Assembly (NCBI RefSeq): GCF_030816475.1
Contig: NZ_JAUSXF010000001.1
Location: forward strand, 1,984,001 to 2,048,000
Source: Arthrobacter pascens
GTDB lineage: Bacteria; Actinomycetota; Actinomycetes; Actinomycetales; Micrococcaceae
Reading direction: 5' to 3'
Length of the DNA: 64,000 nt
The notes beneath the pieces were generated by a model. It had not been told where the DNA came from, searched no databases, and saw only the letters and a list, made by a program, of their open reading frames with translations. Below, in pieces: positions 30,877 through 39,597 of the stretch (positions are counted from its first letter, which is position 1; the number at the start of each line of letters is the position of its first letter). The position numbers were made by a program, and so were the translations under genes.

Positions 30877-31922
30877 GCAACCACGCACAGGGTTCCCCTT
30901 CGCCCCGCAGAAAGCCTCGGAACGAGAAGATGGAAATGTCCGTGCCGAGCCCGCTAGGGGCTTTCCCGGCATGGCTCCGCCCCAACAGCAACTTGATCCT
31001 CCACCAAGGACAGCCGGTCAGGACGAGCGGCCCAATCCCCCGATGGATATGCCAAATTTTGGGCGCCGGCGGCCTCCTGCCAAACCAACCCGCCAACCGA
31101 CAGGTGACACCTGGTGGGAACGTCTCCGGTTCGAAATTTCTGATGCCCTGACGTCCGGCAGCCTTTCGGACCGCCTCGTACGGGCTTCCTCAGCGGTGGA
31201 GGCTCCAATCACTACCGGGCGGAGGATCGTCGTCGTCGGAGTAGCCGGAGGGGTAGGCACCACCACGGTGGCAGCACTTTCAGCCAAACTGTTCGGCAGC
31301 ATCCGGCAGGAAGCGGTGATGGCCATCGAGGCCACCGACGAAACCGGACGGCTTTTGCGATACACAGGTGCCAGCGAAAACGCCTTGCTGTCCGAGGCCT
31401 CCCTGAAACTGAGGTCCCAGCCGGTCCGGACCCTGCCCGAGGTCATCGAACCGGCGGCGTCCTGCGGTAACCAGCTGTACGCCCTTGGCCGTTCGGGACG
31501 TGTCTGCCGGCGCGGACTCACCCATTGGCGCCTCCGAGTGGGCAGATCTTTCCTCAATTTTTTCGCGGTTCGTGGCAGTAACGGTCGTCGACGCCGGAGC
31601 GTCCCCCCGCTCCCGGCAGACTGCTGCGCTGCTGGGGACCGCCCACGCAATCGTCGTAGTCGCCCCGGACACGGACTTCGGTGATGAAAGGGCAGCAGCC
31701 GTCCGGGCAGTATTCTCCTCCTCTCACCCGCAGATTCCAGTGGTCACGGTGCGCACTCGGATCAACCAGGAGATCAACGGTTCTGGCGATTCCGCCGGAA
31801 TGCCCTATGACAGACACCTTGCTGCCGGCGGGCCCATCAGGCTCAGCCGGCTCGGGGCGCTGACCCGTATAGCGGCAACTGAGATCGCCGGCCTCGCGGT
31901 AGCCGCCGCCAACGGCCGGTGA
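30869..31922 (+). pseudogene. MinD-like type VII protein with degenerate P-loop, split by a frameshift
   Basis: From TTG 30869 (8-nt overlap with eccD) the frame has a Pro-rich N-terminus and then a MinD/ParA-like fold: RRIVVVGVAGGVGTTTVAAL, FGSIRQEAVMAIEATDE. It loses frame at 31482-31486; the continuation (AVRDVSAGADSPIGASEWAD, FVAVTVVDAG, AHAIVVVAPDTDFGDERAAA) runs in the next frame to 31922. Deleting one C of GCCC restores one 350-residue protein. The P-loop is AGGVGTTT, lacking both lysines of KGGxGKT, so ATP hydrolysis is doubtful even when intact. The upstream and downstream genes are intact. Confidence 0.78.
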
Positions 31923-31925
31923 CCG

Positions 31926-34900
31926 ATGAGTACCAGGATCATTCACCGTCCGGCCCGCACTACCCTTCCCGAAACACTAGCCTCGCCGGCAGTACTGGAC
32001 GCGCCTCCACAATTGCCCACAGGCGGGGGCGGCATGAACATGCTCGCGCTGGTCCCCATGCTCGGGGCCGCCACGTCGGTGACGGTCATGATGCTTTTCC
32101 GTGGGTCGTCCCTTGCCGGGATCGGTGCCATCATGATGGTCGTCACCGTTTTGGCTTCCCTGGCCCTGATGCTTTCCCAACGCGGAAGATCTGCCCGTCA
32201 GCGCGGCCAGAAGCGCCGCCTTTATATGGACTACCTGCGCCGCCGGCATAAGGAATTCGAGGCCGAGGAGCGCCTGGCCAGAGTTTCCGCGAACCGCAGC
32301 CACCCGCCTGCTGACCAACTGTTGGAAATGGTGGTTGAGGACCCGCACCGGCTATGGGAAAGGCGTCGTACCAGCCCTGACTTCCTTGTCACAAGATTCG
32401 GCACCGGAGTGGTGCCGCAACGCACCATCTCTGTTCAGGACAGCGGCGACGCCGTTGAACGGCCCGATACTTTCATGCTCGCCGAGGCTGAACAGCTTCG
32501 CCAGCGTTTCGCATCAAGTCCACATATGCCGTTGACTCTGCCCCTGGCCAACGTCTCGAACATCTCCATCATCGGAGACAGGGAAACGACGCTCGCCGTC
32601 TGCAGAAGCGTCCTGATCCGGATAGCTGCATCCCATTCCCCCGAGGATGTGGAACTGGCAATTGTGGTTGCCGACGATCTCCGTGCCGACTGGGAGTGGA
32701 TCAAGTGGCTTCCCCATGTCCTGGAGCGGTCGAACCAACCCAGACAAGCCGCCAATCACCAGGAGATGGCCCGGCTTCTGGGCGCCAGCCTGGATGTCCG
32801 TACCGCGGCCGTAGCCAGCTCGGCAAGGAACTTCCAGCGTCTGCCCGCTGAAGCGCTTCCACGGCTGGTGATCATCACTGATCTGCCCGGGGAGAACGCC
32901 CGGCCGCTCCCTGGCCTGCCGGCCGACATGTCGCTCTCAGACCTGGCCGTGACCTGCATTCATCTGCTGACGGACCAGAAACAGGAGCCGGACAGCGTGG
33001 ACCTGCGGCTCACCGTCGCCTCCGGCGAGCTCACCCTGGTCAACACCTCGAGCAGCCAGGCCATAGCAGGCCATGCGGATGAGGTCCCTTCCGCCGTTGC
33101 TGAATCCGTTGCCCGCGCTCTGGCCCCCTTGCGTCTTTCAGAGTTGTCGCATGAGTTTGGCGAACACAAGGCATCACGAAGCTACGCTGAATCCCTGGGA
33201 CTGACCGGCTACACGGCCGAAGCCATTCACCAGCTCTGGCGAACTCCGCGAGGTCCTGACTTCCTGCGCGTTGCGATCGGAATGGACGAGGATTCCTCAC
33301 CCGTCTATCTGGACCTGAAAGAGCCTGCGAAGCAGGGAATGGGACCCCACGGCATCTGTGTGGGGGCCACCGGGTCCGGCAAATCCGAACTGCTCCGGAC
33401 ACTGGTCCTGTCCCTGCTGGCCACCCACTCCCCCGAGGACCTGAACATGGTGCTCGTGGACTACAAGGGTGGCGCAACATTCGCACCTTTCGCTGAGGCG
33501 CCCCACGTGTCCGGTCTGGTCACCAACCTCGTCAGCGACGCCAGTCTGGTTGACAGGATTTACGCGAGTCTGTCCGGCGAGGTAGTACGCCGACAGGAAA
33601 TGCTCAAGTCCGGCGGTGACTTCGCCCATATTGACGACTACCGCAATGCCCGCGCCCGCAATCCCGAGGATCCTGAGCTGCGGCTTCCCCTGCCCTACCT
33701 GTTCGTTTGCATTGACGAATTCGGTGAACTCCTCACAGCGCGCTCCGATTTCATCGACCTCCTCCTCTCGATCGGACGCATTGGACGCTCCATCGGCATC
33801 CATTTGCTCCTGTCCAGCCAGAAGGTCGAATCAGGGATGCTTCGAGGGCTGGAGACCTACCTTGCCTACCGGATTGCGCTGCACACCAATTCAGAAAGCG
33901 AAAGCCGCACGGTCATTGACGTACCGGACGCCTACCACCTGCCCAACACACCGGGCCACGGAATCCTGAAGGTAGACACTACCGTCTTCCGTCGATTCAA
34001 GGCATCGTACGTTTCCGGTCCACTGCCCCTGGCAGCCGGGGAAGAGGACACCGCCTCCGCAACGGAGGCACCGCCACTAGTAAGCGTCTTCGGCCTTCGC
34101 CGCCCAGTCACTGTGGAACAGCCGACGGCGGCCCTCCCCACGTCTGCTGCCCCAGGATCCGCGGCTGCTTCGGACAGCCCCACCATCCTTTCGACACTCG
34201 TGGGCTTTGCCTCCAGCACCCACGCGATGACACCGCCGGTCTGGCTTCCCCCGCTGCCGGTTTCAGTCTCCCTGTCCCAGACAGGGGCGGCGCTGAACTT
34301 AACCTCGGCCGGACCGCGCCTGGAACAACCGGGTTACCTTTGCCCGGCTGTGGGCATCCTGGACGACCCTTCACGCCAGTGGCAGGGACCGTGGCACCTG
34401 GACCTGACGGCGAGGGGCGGCAACCTGGCAGTTATCGGCGCCCCACAGAGTGGTCGCAGCACTGCGCTTCGCACCATTGCCGGCGCCTTGGCCCTCAGCC
34501 ACAGCGTGCAGGAGGTAAACCTGTACGGCATCGACCTTCTCGGCAACTCCTTGGCTGGTCTGGCCGCACTACCGCACAGCGCGGGCATGGCCGGGCGTGG
34601 AAACCGTGAATACCTTCGCCGGACCGTCGAAGAAGTCCATTCGCTGGTCAACGCACGGCAGGACGTTTTCGAAGCGCACCGCATCGACACGGTCAAGGCG
34701 ATGCGGACAGCAAGAGCCCGTGGCGGGCTCACAGAATTGAGCTGCACCGATCTGTTCCTCTTTATCGACGGCTTCGGTGCCATGACCTCCGAGTTCCCGG
34801 AGATCGAGGAGCTGGTTCACGACATCATGACCCGCGGCAGCACCTTCGGCGTCCACGTCGTTGTCACGGTCAGGACCTGGTCTGAAATCAGGATGACGCG

Positions 34901-35879
34901 GCAATCCCTGATCGGCAACCGGATTGAACTCCATATCTCCGATCCGGCGGACTCCATCGACCGCCGGCTGGCCTCAACTCTCGGCGCCGGCCGGCCGGGC
35001 AGGGCGCTCACTCTGGAGAAGACCATTGGGCACTTCGCCCTCACTTCCCTGGAGAACCATCCCGACCCGGACGCGGCCGCTGTCGAACTCGAGCAACTCT
35101 GCCAGATTGTTGACAACAACACCACAGCCTCCGCTCCCCCTGTCAGGGTACTGCCGGCCGTCGTCGCGCGCCGTTCATCGACACATGCCGGGCCCGGCAT
35201 CGGCCTGGGCCTGAGGGAGCAGGACCTGGGAACTGAAATCCTGGACCTCTTCGGAACCGACCCGGGCCTGCTGGTCTTCGGGGACCCCGAAACCGGCCGA
35301 ACGAACCTGTTGAAAAGCATCGCCACCCAGCTGATCCAGACCAATGCTCCCGGTGAGCTGATTCTTGCTGTCTTCGATCCGCGCCAGAACCTCCGGAACT
35401 TCATTCCGGATGAGTACCTCGGCGAATACGCGTCCAACCCCCTCCTGGCCACGCAGCTTGCTGAATTTGTTGCCGCCCAGATCCAGGAACGGATGGGGGG
35501 GGACGGCAGTAAACCTGCCCTGAAGCTTCCCCGGATCGTTCTCCTAGTTGACGACTACGACATTCTCTCTGCGGCCGGGAACCAACCCCTGAGGGCACTG
35601 TCAGCCCACCTTCCGGCAGGCAAGGACGCCGGACTCCATGCCGTTGTGGCAAGCAGGATCAGCGGGGCCGCCGTCGCGATTCACGACCCGTTCCTCAGCG
35701 CCATCCGGGCAGCCGGCGGCCCCGTTGCCCTGTTCTCAGGTGAGAGGTCAGAGGGCGTAATCGCAAACGGCGAACGCCCCACCCATCTGCCAACTGGCCG
35801 CGCACGCATTCTGCGCCCTGGCCGGCGCCCCTTGATAACACAAACCTTCCTTCACCAGGACAAGGACGAATCAGCTTGA
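31926..35879 (+). CDS. eccC: Type VII secretion FtsK/SpoIIIE-type ATPase EccC
   Basis: The motor and substrate receptor of the system, 1317 residues in one chain. Two membrane helices (about 37-85) follow a short N-tail. Then a DUF/ATPase-0 region and three FtsK-like ATPase domains. Domain 1 has a normal Walker A GATGSGKS (about 479-486) and Walker B YLFVCIDEFGEL (about 591). Domains 2 and 3 have GAPQSGRS (about 838) and GDPETGRT (about 1117), with Arg in place of the P-loop Lys, and Walker B-like LFLFIDGFGAM and RIVLLVDDYDIL. Only domain 1 looks catalytically complete. Starts 4 nt after the MinD-like gene. Confidence 0.92.
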   Translation: MSTRIIHRPARTTLPETLASPAVLDAPPQLPTGGGGMNMLALVPMLGAATSVTVMMLFRGSSLAGIGAIMMVVTVLASLALMLSQRGRSARQRGQKRRLYMDYLRRRHKEFEAEERLARVSANRSHPPADQLLEMVVEDPHRLWERRRTSPDFLVTRFGTGVVPQRTISVQDSGDAVERPDTFMLAEAEQLRQRFASSPHMPLTLPLANVSNISIIGDRETTLAVCRSVLIRIAASHSPEDVELAIVVADDLRADWEWIKWLPHVLERSNQPRQAANHQEMARLLGASLDVRTAAVASSARNFQRLPAEALPRLVIITDLPGENARPLPGLPADMSLSDLAVTCIHLLTDQKQEPDSVDLRLTVASGELTLVNTSSSQAIAGHADEVPSAVAESVARALAPLRLSELSHEFGEHKASRSYAESLGLTGYTAEAIHQLWRTPRGPDFLRVAIGMDEDSSPVYLDLKEPAKQGMGPHGICVGATGSGKSELLRTLVLSLLATHSPEDLNMVLVDYKGGATFAPFAEAPHVSGLVTNLVSDASLVDRIYASLSGEVVRRQEMLKSGGDFAHIDDYRNARARNPEDPELRLPLPYLFVCIDEFGELLTARSDFIDLLLSIGRIGRSIGIHLLLSSQKVESGMLRGLETYLAYRIALHTNSESESRTVIDVPDAYHLPNTPGHGILKVDTTVFRRFKASYVSGPLPLAAGEEDTASATEAPPLVSVFGLRRPVTVEQPTAALPTSAAPGSAAASDSPTILSTLVGFASSTHAMTPPVWLPPLPVSVSLSQTGAALNLTSAGPRLEQPGYLCPAVGILDDPSRQWQGPWHLDLTARGGNLAVIGAPQSGRSTALRTIAGALALSHSVQEVNLYGIDLLGNSLAGLAALPHSAGMAGRGNREYLRRTVEEVHSLVNARQDVFEAHRIDTVKAMRTARARGGLTELSCTDLFLFIDGFGAMTSEFPEIEELVHDIMTRGSTFGVHVVVTVRTWSEIRMTRQSLIGNRIELHISDPADSIDRRLASTLGAGRPGRALTLEKTIGHFALTSLENHPDPDAAAVELEQLCQIVDNNTTASAPPVRVLPAVVARRSSTHAGPGIGLGLREQDLGTEILDLFGTDPGLLVFGDPETGRTNLLKSIATQLIQTNAPGELILAVFDPRQNLRNFIPDEYLGEYASNPLLATQLAEFVAAQIQERMGGDGSKPALKLPRIVLLVDDYDILSAAGNQPLRALSAHLPAGKDAGLHAVVASRISGAAVAIHDPFLSAIRAAGGPVALFSGERSEGVIANGERPTHLPTGRARILRPGRRPLITQTFLHQDKDESA

Positions 35880-36253
35880 GCTACGACTTCCATCTCATTG
35901 CCGCACCGGACCCACGGCAGGGAGACTTCACCAGAGTATGCACGCTCCTCGAGGACAAATGCAGGCTGGAAGAGGCCGGCGATACCGGGCATCTCATCCT
36001 GACGCTGGGAGAGGAACAGCTGGCCCTGATCTCCAAGCCGAGCCAAATCGATAATGACGAACTGCTCCGGGTCTTTGGCTGGGCTGTAGCCAGTCAGCTG
36101 GGCGGAAGCGCCTGGGTATCCGAAGTGAACTGCCCGGAAGACAAAGACACCGCTGAAGCCGCCCGGACATTCCTCATGCTTACCGTGTCTGAAACCCGCG
36201 GACTTGTTATCGATCCACAATCCAACGAAATCCTGAATGCGCTGGAACAATGA
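35876..36253 (+). CDS. Unknown 125-residue protein of the type VII operon
   Basis: Starts at TTG 35876, overlapping the eccC stop by four bases (TTGA). Sequence MSYDFHLIAAPDPRQGDFTR..., an acidic soluble alpha/beta protein with HLILTLGEEQLALISKPSQI, VFGWAVASQLGGSAWVSEVN and FLMLTVSETRGLVIDP. It ends with a 4-nt overlap with the next gene. No family recognised; the coupling to eccC suggests a cytoplasmic accessory role such as substrate handling. Confidence 0.68.
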   Translation: MSYDFHLIAAPDPRQGDFTRVCTLLEDKCRLEEAGDTGHLILTLGEEQLALISKPSQIDNDELLRVFGWAVASQLGGSAWVSEVNCPEDKDTAEAARTFLMLTVSETRGLVIDPQSNEILNALEQ

Positions 36254-37125
36254 ATCAGGGATTGCCATTGCACATTATCCCTGTTCCCTCTGCCCGGCCC
36301 TGGAAAACCCATGCCCTGGCCAGGGCTCTCGCCGATGTTCCTGCCGGTGCCGTTCCCGCTGTGGCCATGCTCCGGGAGGCCCAGCCAAGCTACGGCTTAG
36401 TCGCCTTTCTCAAAGCCACTGGCGTGCCGTGGCTCAGGCCCACCCAAGACGACCAGGAACTTGAGAATGCATTGGCCGCTCACCCGGAAAATACCGCACC
36501 CCTGCTCTTGGGCAGAATTGCTATGACCGGAAGCGTCCTGCACCCAGCCACCCACGGCACGCGCATTGGCGAGCACACCGCCCGGATGCTGGAGCCCTTT
36601 CACGTGGTTCCCCTGAGGACGGGTGACACTGAGCCGCTCAGCTGGCCTTGGGATACTGTGGCGAATAGCCACTGGTTCCGGTCGCAAATGCCTTGGGCCT
36701 CCCTGATCTTCTCGGGCCCCAACGTGACGGGTTTATTGACCGCAGTGCGGACGGAATCCGGAGTGCTGGAGTCGTTCGACGCCCTGGTAACCACTGGTAC
36801 GCCGGTGAGCGAAACACTACGGAATTCAGCCTTGGAGAAAGCCGCCGCGCTCAATTCCACGGATTTCAGCCTGGAGCACCACTTCGGGGCAGATCCAATG
36901 GGTGTACACCCAGGCGCCGACGGATTTCGAGTACCTTTGGCAGCCTTGGCAGGGCCAGGCATTGCCAAATCCGTCAACCTCAGACGGCGGTCCATTGAGG
37001 GTGTGGACGTGGAAAGCCTGGGGACACCCCCCTTCCAGCACCTGGCCATAAGGTTTCCGATGGTGACTGCTTGGGACCACGGCCATGGGCAGGAGCTCCG
37101 CCAGGAACTGTTCCAGACAGACTAA
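36250..37125 (+). CDS. Unknown 291-residue protein, last gene of the type VII operon
   Basis: MNQGLPLHIIPVPSARPWKT... with no signal peptide or membrane helix. Ala/Pro/His rich, with segments ATHGTRIGEHTARMLEPFHV, WASLIFSGPNVTGLLTAVR and FQHLAIRFPMVTAWDHGHGQ. Some soluble DUFs of unknown role recur beside actinobacterial eccC genes, but I cannot place this one. The ATG overlaps the upstream gene by four bases (ATGA). Convergent with the second MinD-like gene. Confidence 0.68.
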   Translation: MNQGLPLHIIPVPSARPWKTHALARALADVPAGAVPAVAMLREAQPSYGLVAFLKATGVPWLRPTQDDQELENALAAHPENTAPLLLGRIAMTGSVLHPATHGTRIGEHTARMLEPFHVVPLRTGDTEPLSWPWDTVANSHWFRSQMPWASLIFSGPNVTGLLTAVRTESGVLESFDALVTTGTPVSETLRNSALEKAAALNSTDFSLEHHFGADPMGVHPGADGFRVPLAALAGPGIAKSVNLRRRSIEGVDVESLGTPPFQHLAIRFPMVTAWDHGHGQELRQELFQTD

Positions 37126-37167
37126 GCAGGACGACATAAAGCAGCGTCAACAGCCAAGGCGTTTGCG

Positions 37168-38538
37168 CTACAGGTAGCCGTCGACAATCGCGGCAGCGAT
37201 CTCCTTATAGGCTCGGCGGGTGTTTCCGGAAAGCTTTTCGAGGGAAATCCTGTCTCCGTCAGCAACGCCGCGGTCATGCGGGACCGTGATCAGCTTGCGG
37301 CAATAGCCTGCCAGATGCTCTTCAATGGCGCGCTTGTCCACCCGGTTGGACACCTGGTCCTTGTCAGTGACCACAACGATCGCGTTGCGGGCGAGGTTCT
37401 CGTACCCGTGTCCGGCCAGCCACTGCAAAGTGTTGCGGGCACGCTTCGCTCCGCTGACGGCGTACCCGGAGGCTATGACAAGGTTGGTGGCTCTGGGAAG
37501 CACCCCTGCCATGGCCGGGTGGGACACCCCTGTTCCGCAGTCCGTCAAGGTCACCGCATAGTACTGGGAGACAAGATGATGGATCTTGGAGTACTCGGCG
37601 GCAGTCAGGGCATCGGATAATGCCGGATCCTGCTCCCCCGCTACGAGGTGCAGCCGGTTGGCGTGATGCATGTAGTCCGTCAGGGCGGTCAGGGAGTTGA
37701 TCGCATCGATGTCCCTGACAATGTCTGTGACAGTGCGGGGTTTGACCTTCTGGTACAGCATCTCCCCTAGAGCGCGCTCGGCCAGGTCACCACTGTCCGG
37801 GTTGGCATCGATGGCGCAGGGGTGGTCGCCCCGGTACTCGGCAAGGATCATGCCGACCCCGACAGTCGTGGACGTCTTGCCAATGCCGCCTTTCAGGCTG
37901 AGAACGGCGGTGTTGAAGCTACCTGACAGCGGCCGGGCAATCCTTCGTTCCAGCTCAGCATCGTCCTGATCACGGGCGCTGGGGCCGAGATTAACGTACC
38001 CGCCCGTGGCTGAATAAAGTGCGCCCCTTACGCCAGTGGTTGGCCGCGGACGGTCCGGCCTGACAAACTGCGTCTCCACATAGGGTGCCCCGTACGGTGA
38101 GGGTCCGCTCACAGGCGGCGCCGCCGTCGGAACCCCTGGTGATGAAACCTGAACCATCTGGGGAAACTCACCTCTTGCCGGCAAATGAGAAGTTGGACTA
38201 TCCGGCCCGGGGACACTTTCAATCGGTACACGGGAAGCTTCTGAGACGGTCCCGCTTGACGCATCAGGGACAGAGACAGCCTCAGGGGCCGGGGTCCCGG
38301 AGGCATCCGCGACAGGTTCTGCCGTGCCGTCGGGGAGAACCTGGAAATGGCCCTCTTGGCCCTTCGAATGATCAACGGCATGTGCCAGAGCTGGTGCACC
38401 CGAACTGCGTGCGTATTCGGCAAGAACGGCGATAGCTGCTGAATACGGATCCATTCCAGAAGGAGGAGCAATCGGCTCACCACCGACAGTAATCTTGCCA
38501 TCGGCGAAAACCTCGACGCGTGTGGCCCCCAGATCCAT
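37168..38538 (-). CDS. MinD/ParA-like ATPase with N-terminal extension, type VII-associated
   Basis: 456 residues. A small N-terminal domain (MDLGATRVEVFADGKITVGG), a long Pro/Ser/Val-rich linker (about 80-190), then a full MinD-type ATPase: LSLKGGIGKTSTTVG with both P-loop lysines, CAIDANPDSGDLAERAL, LTDCGTGVSHPAM, VVVTDKDQVSNRV. The layout is that of EspI-like ATPases at ESX loci, which modulate secretion. The ATG at 38538 has GAGGAG seven bases upstream; a TTG 15 nt earlier overlaps that site and is rejected. Confidence 0.82.
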   Translation of the reverse strand: MDLGATRVEVFADGKITVGGEPIAPPSGMDPYSAAIAVLAEYARSSGAPALAHAVDHSKGQEGHFQVLPDGTAEPVADASGTPAPEAVSVPDASSGTVSEASRVPIESVPGPDSPTSHLPARGEFPQMVQVSSPGVPTAAPPVSGPSPYGAPYVETQFVRPDRPRPTTGVRGALYSATGGYVNLGPSARDQDDAELERRIARPLSGSFNTAVLSLKGGIGKTSTTVGVGMILAEYRGDHPCAIDANPDSGDLAERALGEMLYQKVKPRTVTDIVRDIDAINSLTALTDYMHHANRLHLVAGEQDPALSDALTAAEYSKIHHLVSQYYAVTLTDCGTGVSHPAMAGVLPRATNLVIASGYAVSGAKRARNTLQWLAGHGYENLARNAIVVVTDKDQVSNRVDKRAIEEHLAGYCRKLITVPHDRGVADGDRISLEKLSGNTRRAYKEIAAAIVDGYL

Positions 38539-38701
38539 CACTACACTCCTCAAAGTACTGCGTGCGCAAGCGGCGCCACCCAGTGATACTAGCCCGTTCG
38601 CGCCGTCAGGTCATGTCATGCCCAGACAACAAGGGCGTTCATTCGATGCCGGTTTCAGGTTCTTAGTCTGGATCTGTCCACTGGCGTTACGAGAAGTTGG
38701 C

Positions 38702-39442
38702 TTACTTGCAGTTGGCCAGGATTCCGGCGATGGCGTCGTGTTCTGGCTGCGTGACCCAGAGTTTGTATTTGGCTTTCACCTCAGTCTGGCGGGCGACGTA
38801 TTCGCAGCGGAATGCCTTGTTCGCTGGCAGCCACGCATCGGCCGAGGAGTCAGACTTTTGCTGGTTGGCGGAGCCGTCGGCCGCGATCAGGTTCAGCGGG
38901 TCGTTGGCGAGCTGGAGCCGCTGTTCCGCACTGATCTGCTGGGCGCCGGTCTGCCATGCCAGGGATAGCGGAATGATGTGGTCGATCTGGACGTCGGCCG
39001 AGTCCTCCCCGCGAGTGAAGTTGATGGTCTTGCCGGTGTACTTGTCGGCCAGCTTGCCGGAGGCGATGACGCAGTTCTTGGTTCCCGCCTTGACGGTGAG
39101 CTCGGTCAGGTCGCGGCGGAGAATGTCGTTGCGGGTGTCGCACCCGTTGTGGTCCACGTCCGACCATGCCGCCCCGAACTGTTCCCGGCTGTATCCGGTC
39201 TTCGGGGCCTTCCCCTTCACCGGGATGGTTTCCAACAGCGCAATCGCGGCGGCAGACTCTGCCGGGTTGACTACAGGGCTGGCAGGGTTCTCCGCAGCGA
39301 TACTGGAGGCGGCGCCTTGGATAGCTTCCGCGATCTTGGTTCCGGCCCGGGTTGCAGCATCGCAGCTGGCCAGGGAGCCGGCAAGGAAAAGGCTGGCTAT
39401 GACGGTCAGGGACTTGGTGGCGGGGAAGCGAGTAATCTTCAT
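38702..39442 (-). CDS. Lipoprotein HNH endonuclease (DUF1524/GmrSD C-terminal type)
   Basis: From ATG 39442 the protein begins MKITRFPATKSLTVIASLFL, with lipobox LASC (Cys near 27), so it should be exported and anchored. The C-terminal half has the HNH nuclease motifs: QIDHIIPLSLAWQTGA (catalytic His), NDPLNLIAADGSANQQKSD and FRCEYVARQTEVKAKYKLWV. About 246 residues. Two earlier in-frame starts (39451, 39472) exist. A cell-surface nuclease could degrade environmental DNA or act against neighbours; it lies just beyond the type VII genes. Confidence 0.85.
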   Translation of the reverse strand: MKITRFPATKSLTVIASLFLAGSLASCDAATRAGTKIAEAIQGAASSIAAENPASPVVNPAESAAAIALLETIPVKGKAPKTGYSREQFGAAWSDVDHNGCDTRNDILRRDLTELTVKAGTKNCVIASGKLADKYTGKTINFTRGEDSADVQIDHIIPLSLAWQTGAQQISAEQRLQLANDPLNLIAADGSANQQKSDSSADAWLPANKAFRCEYVARQTEVKAKYKLWVTQPEHDAIAGILANCK

Positions 39443-39597
39443 GGTCCTCATATTTAGGGCGGAACGATTCACGTTACCCGAGTCGGCTGCAGGCCAAAGG
39501 TAAGGATGCAGTTGTGGCCGTCACACCTCGTTTCCACGAAAGCCTCTGTCTCTGACATGCGGAAACCTCCCTCTACGGGGGTGGGGCAGCCCGGGCG

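Noticed and set aside
22522..38600. Direct repeat of the tRNA-Leu 3' end as attR
   Set aside because: I looked for a second copy of the T-arm sequence and did not see one in the window, so no right boundary is claimed.
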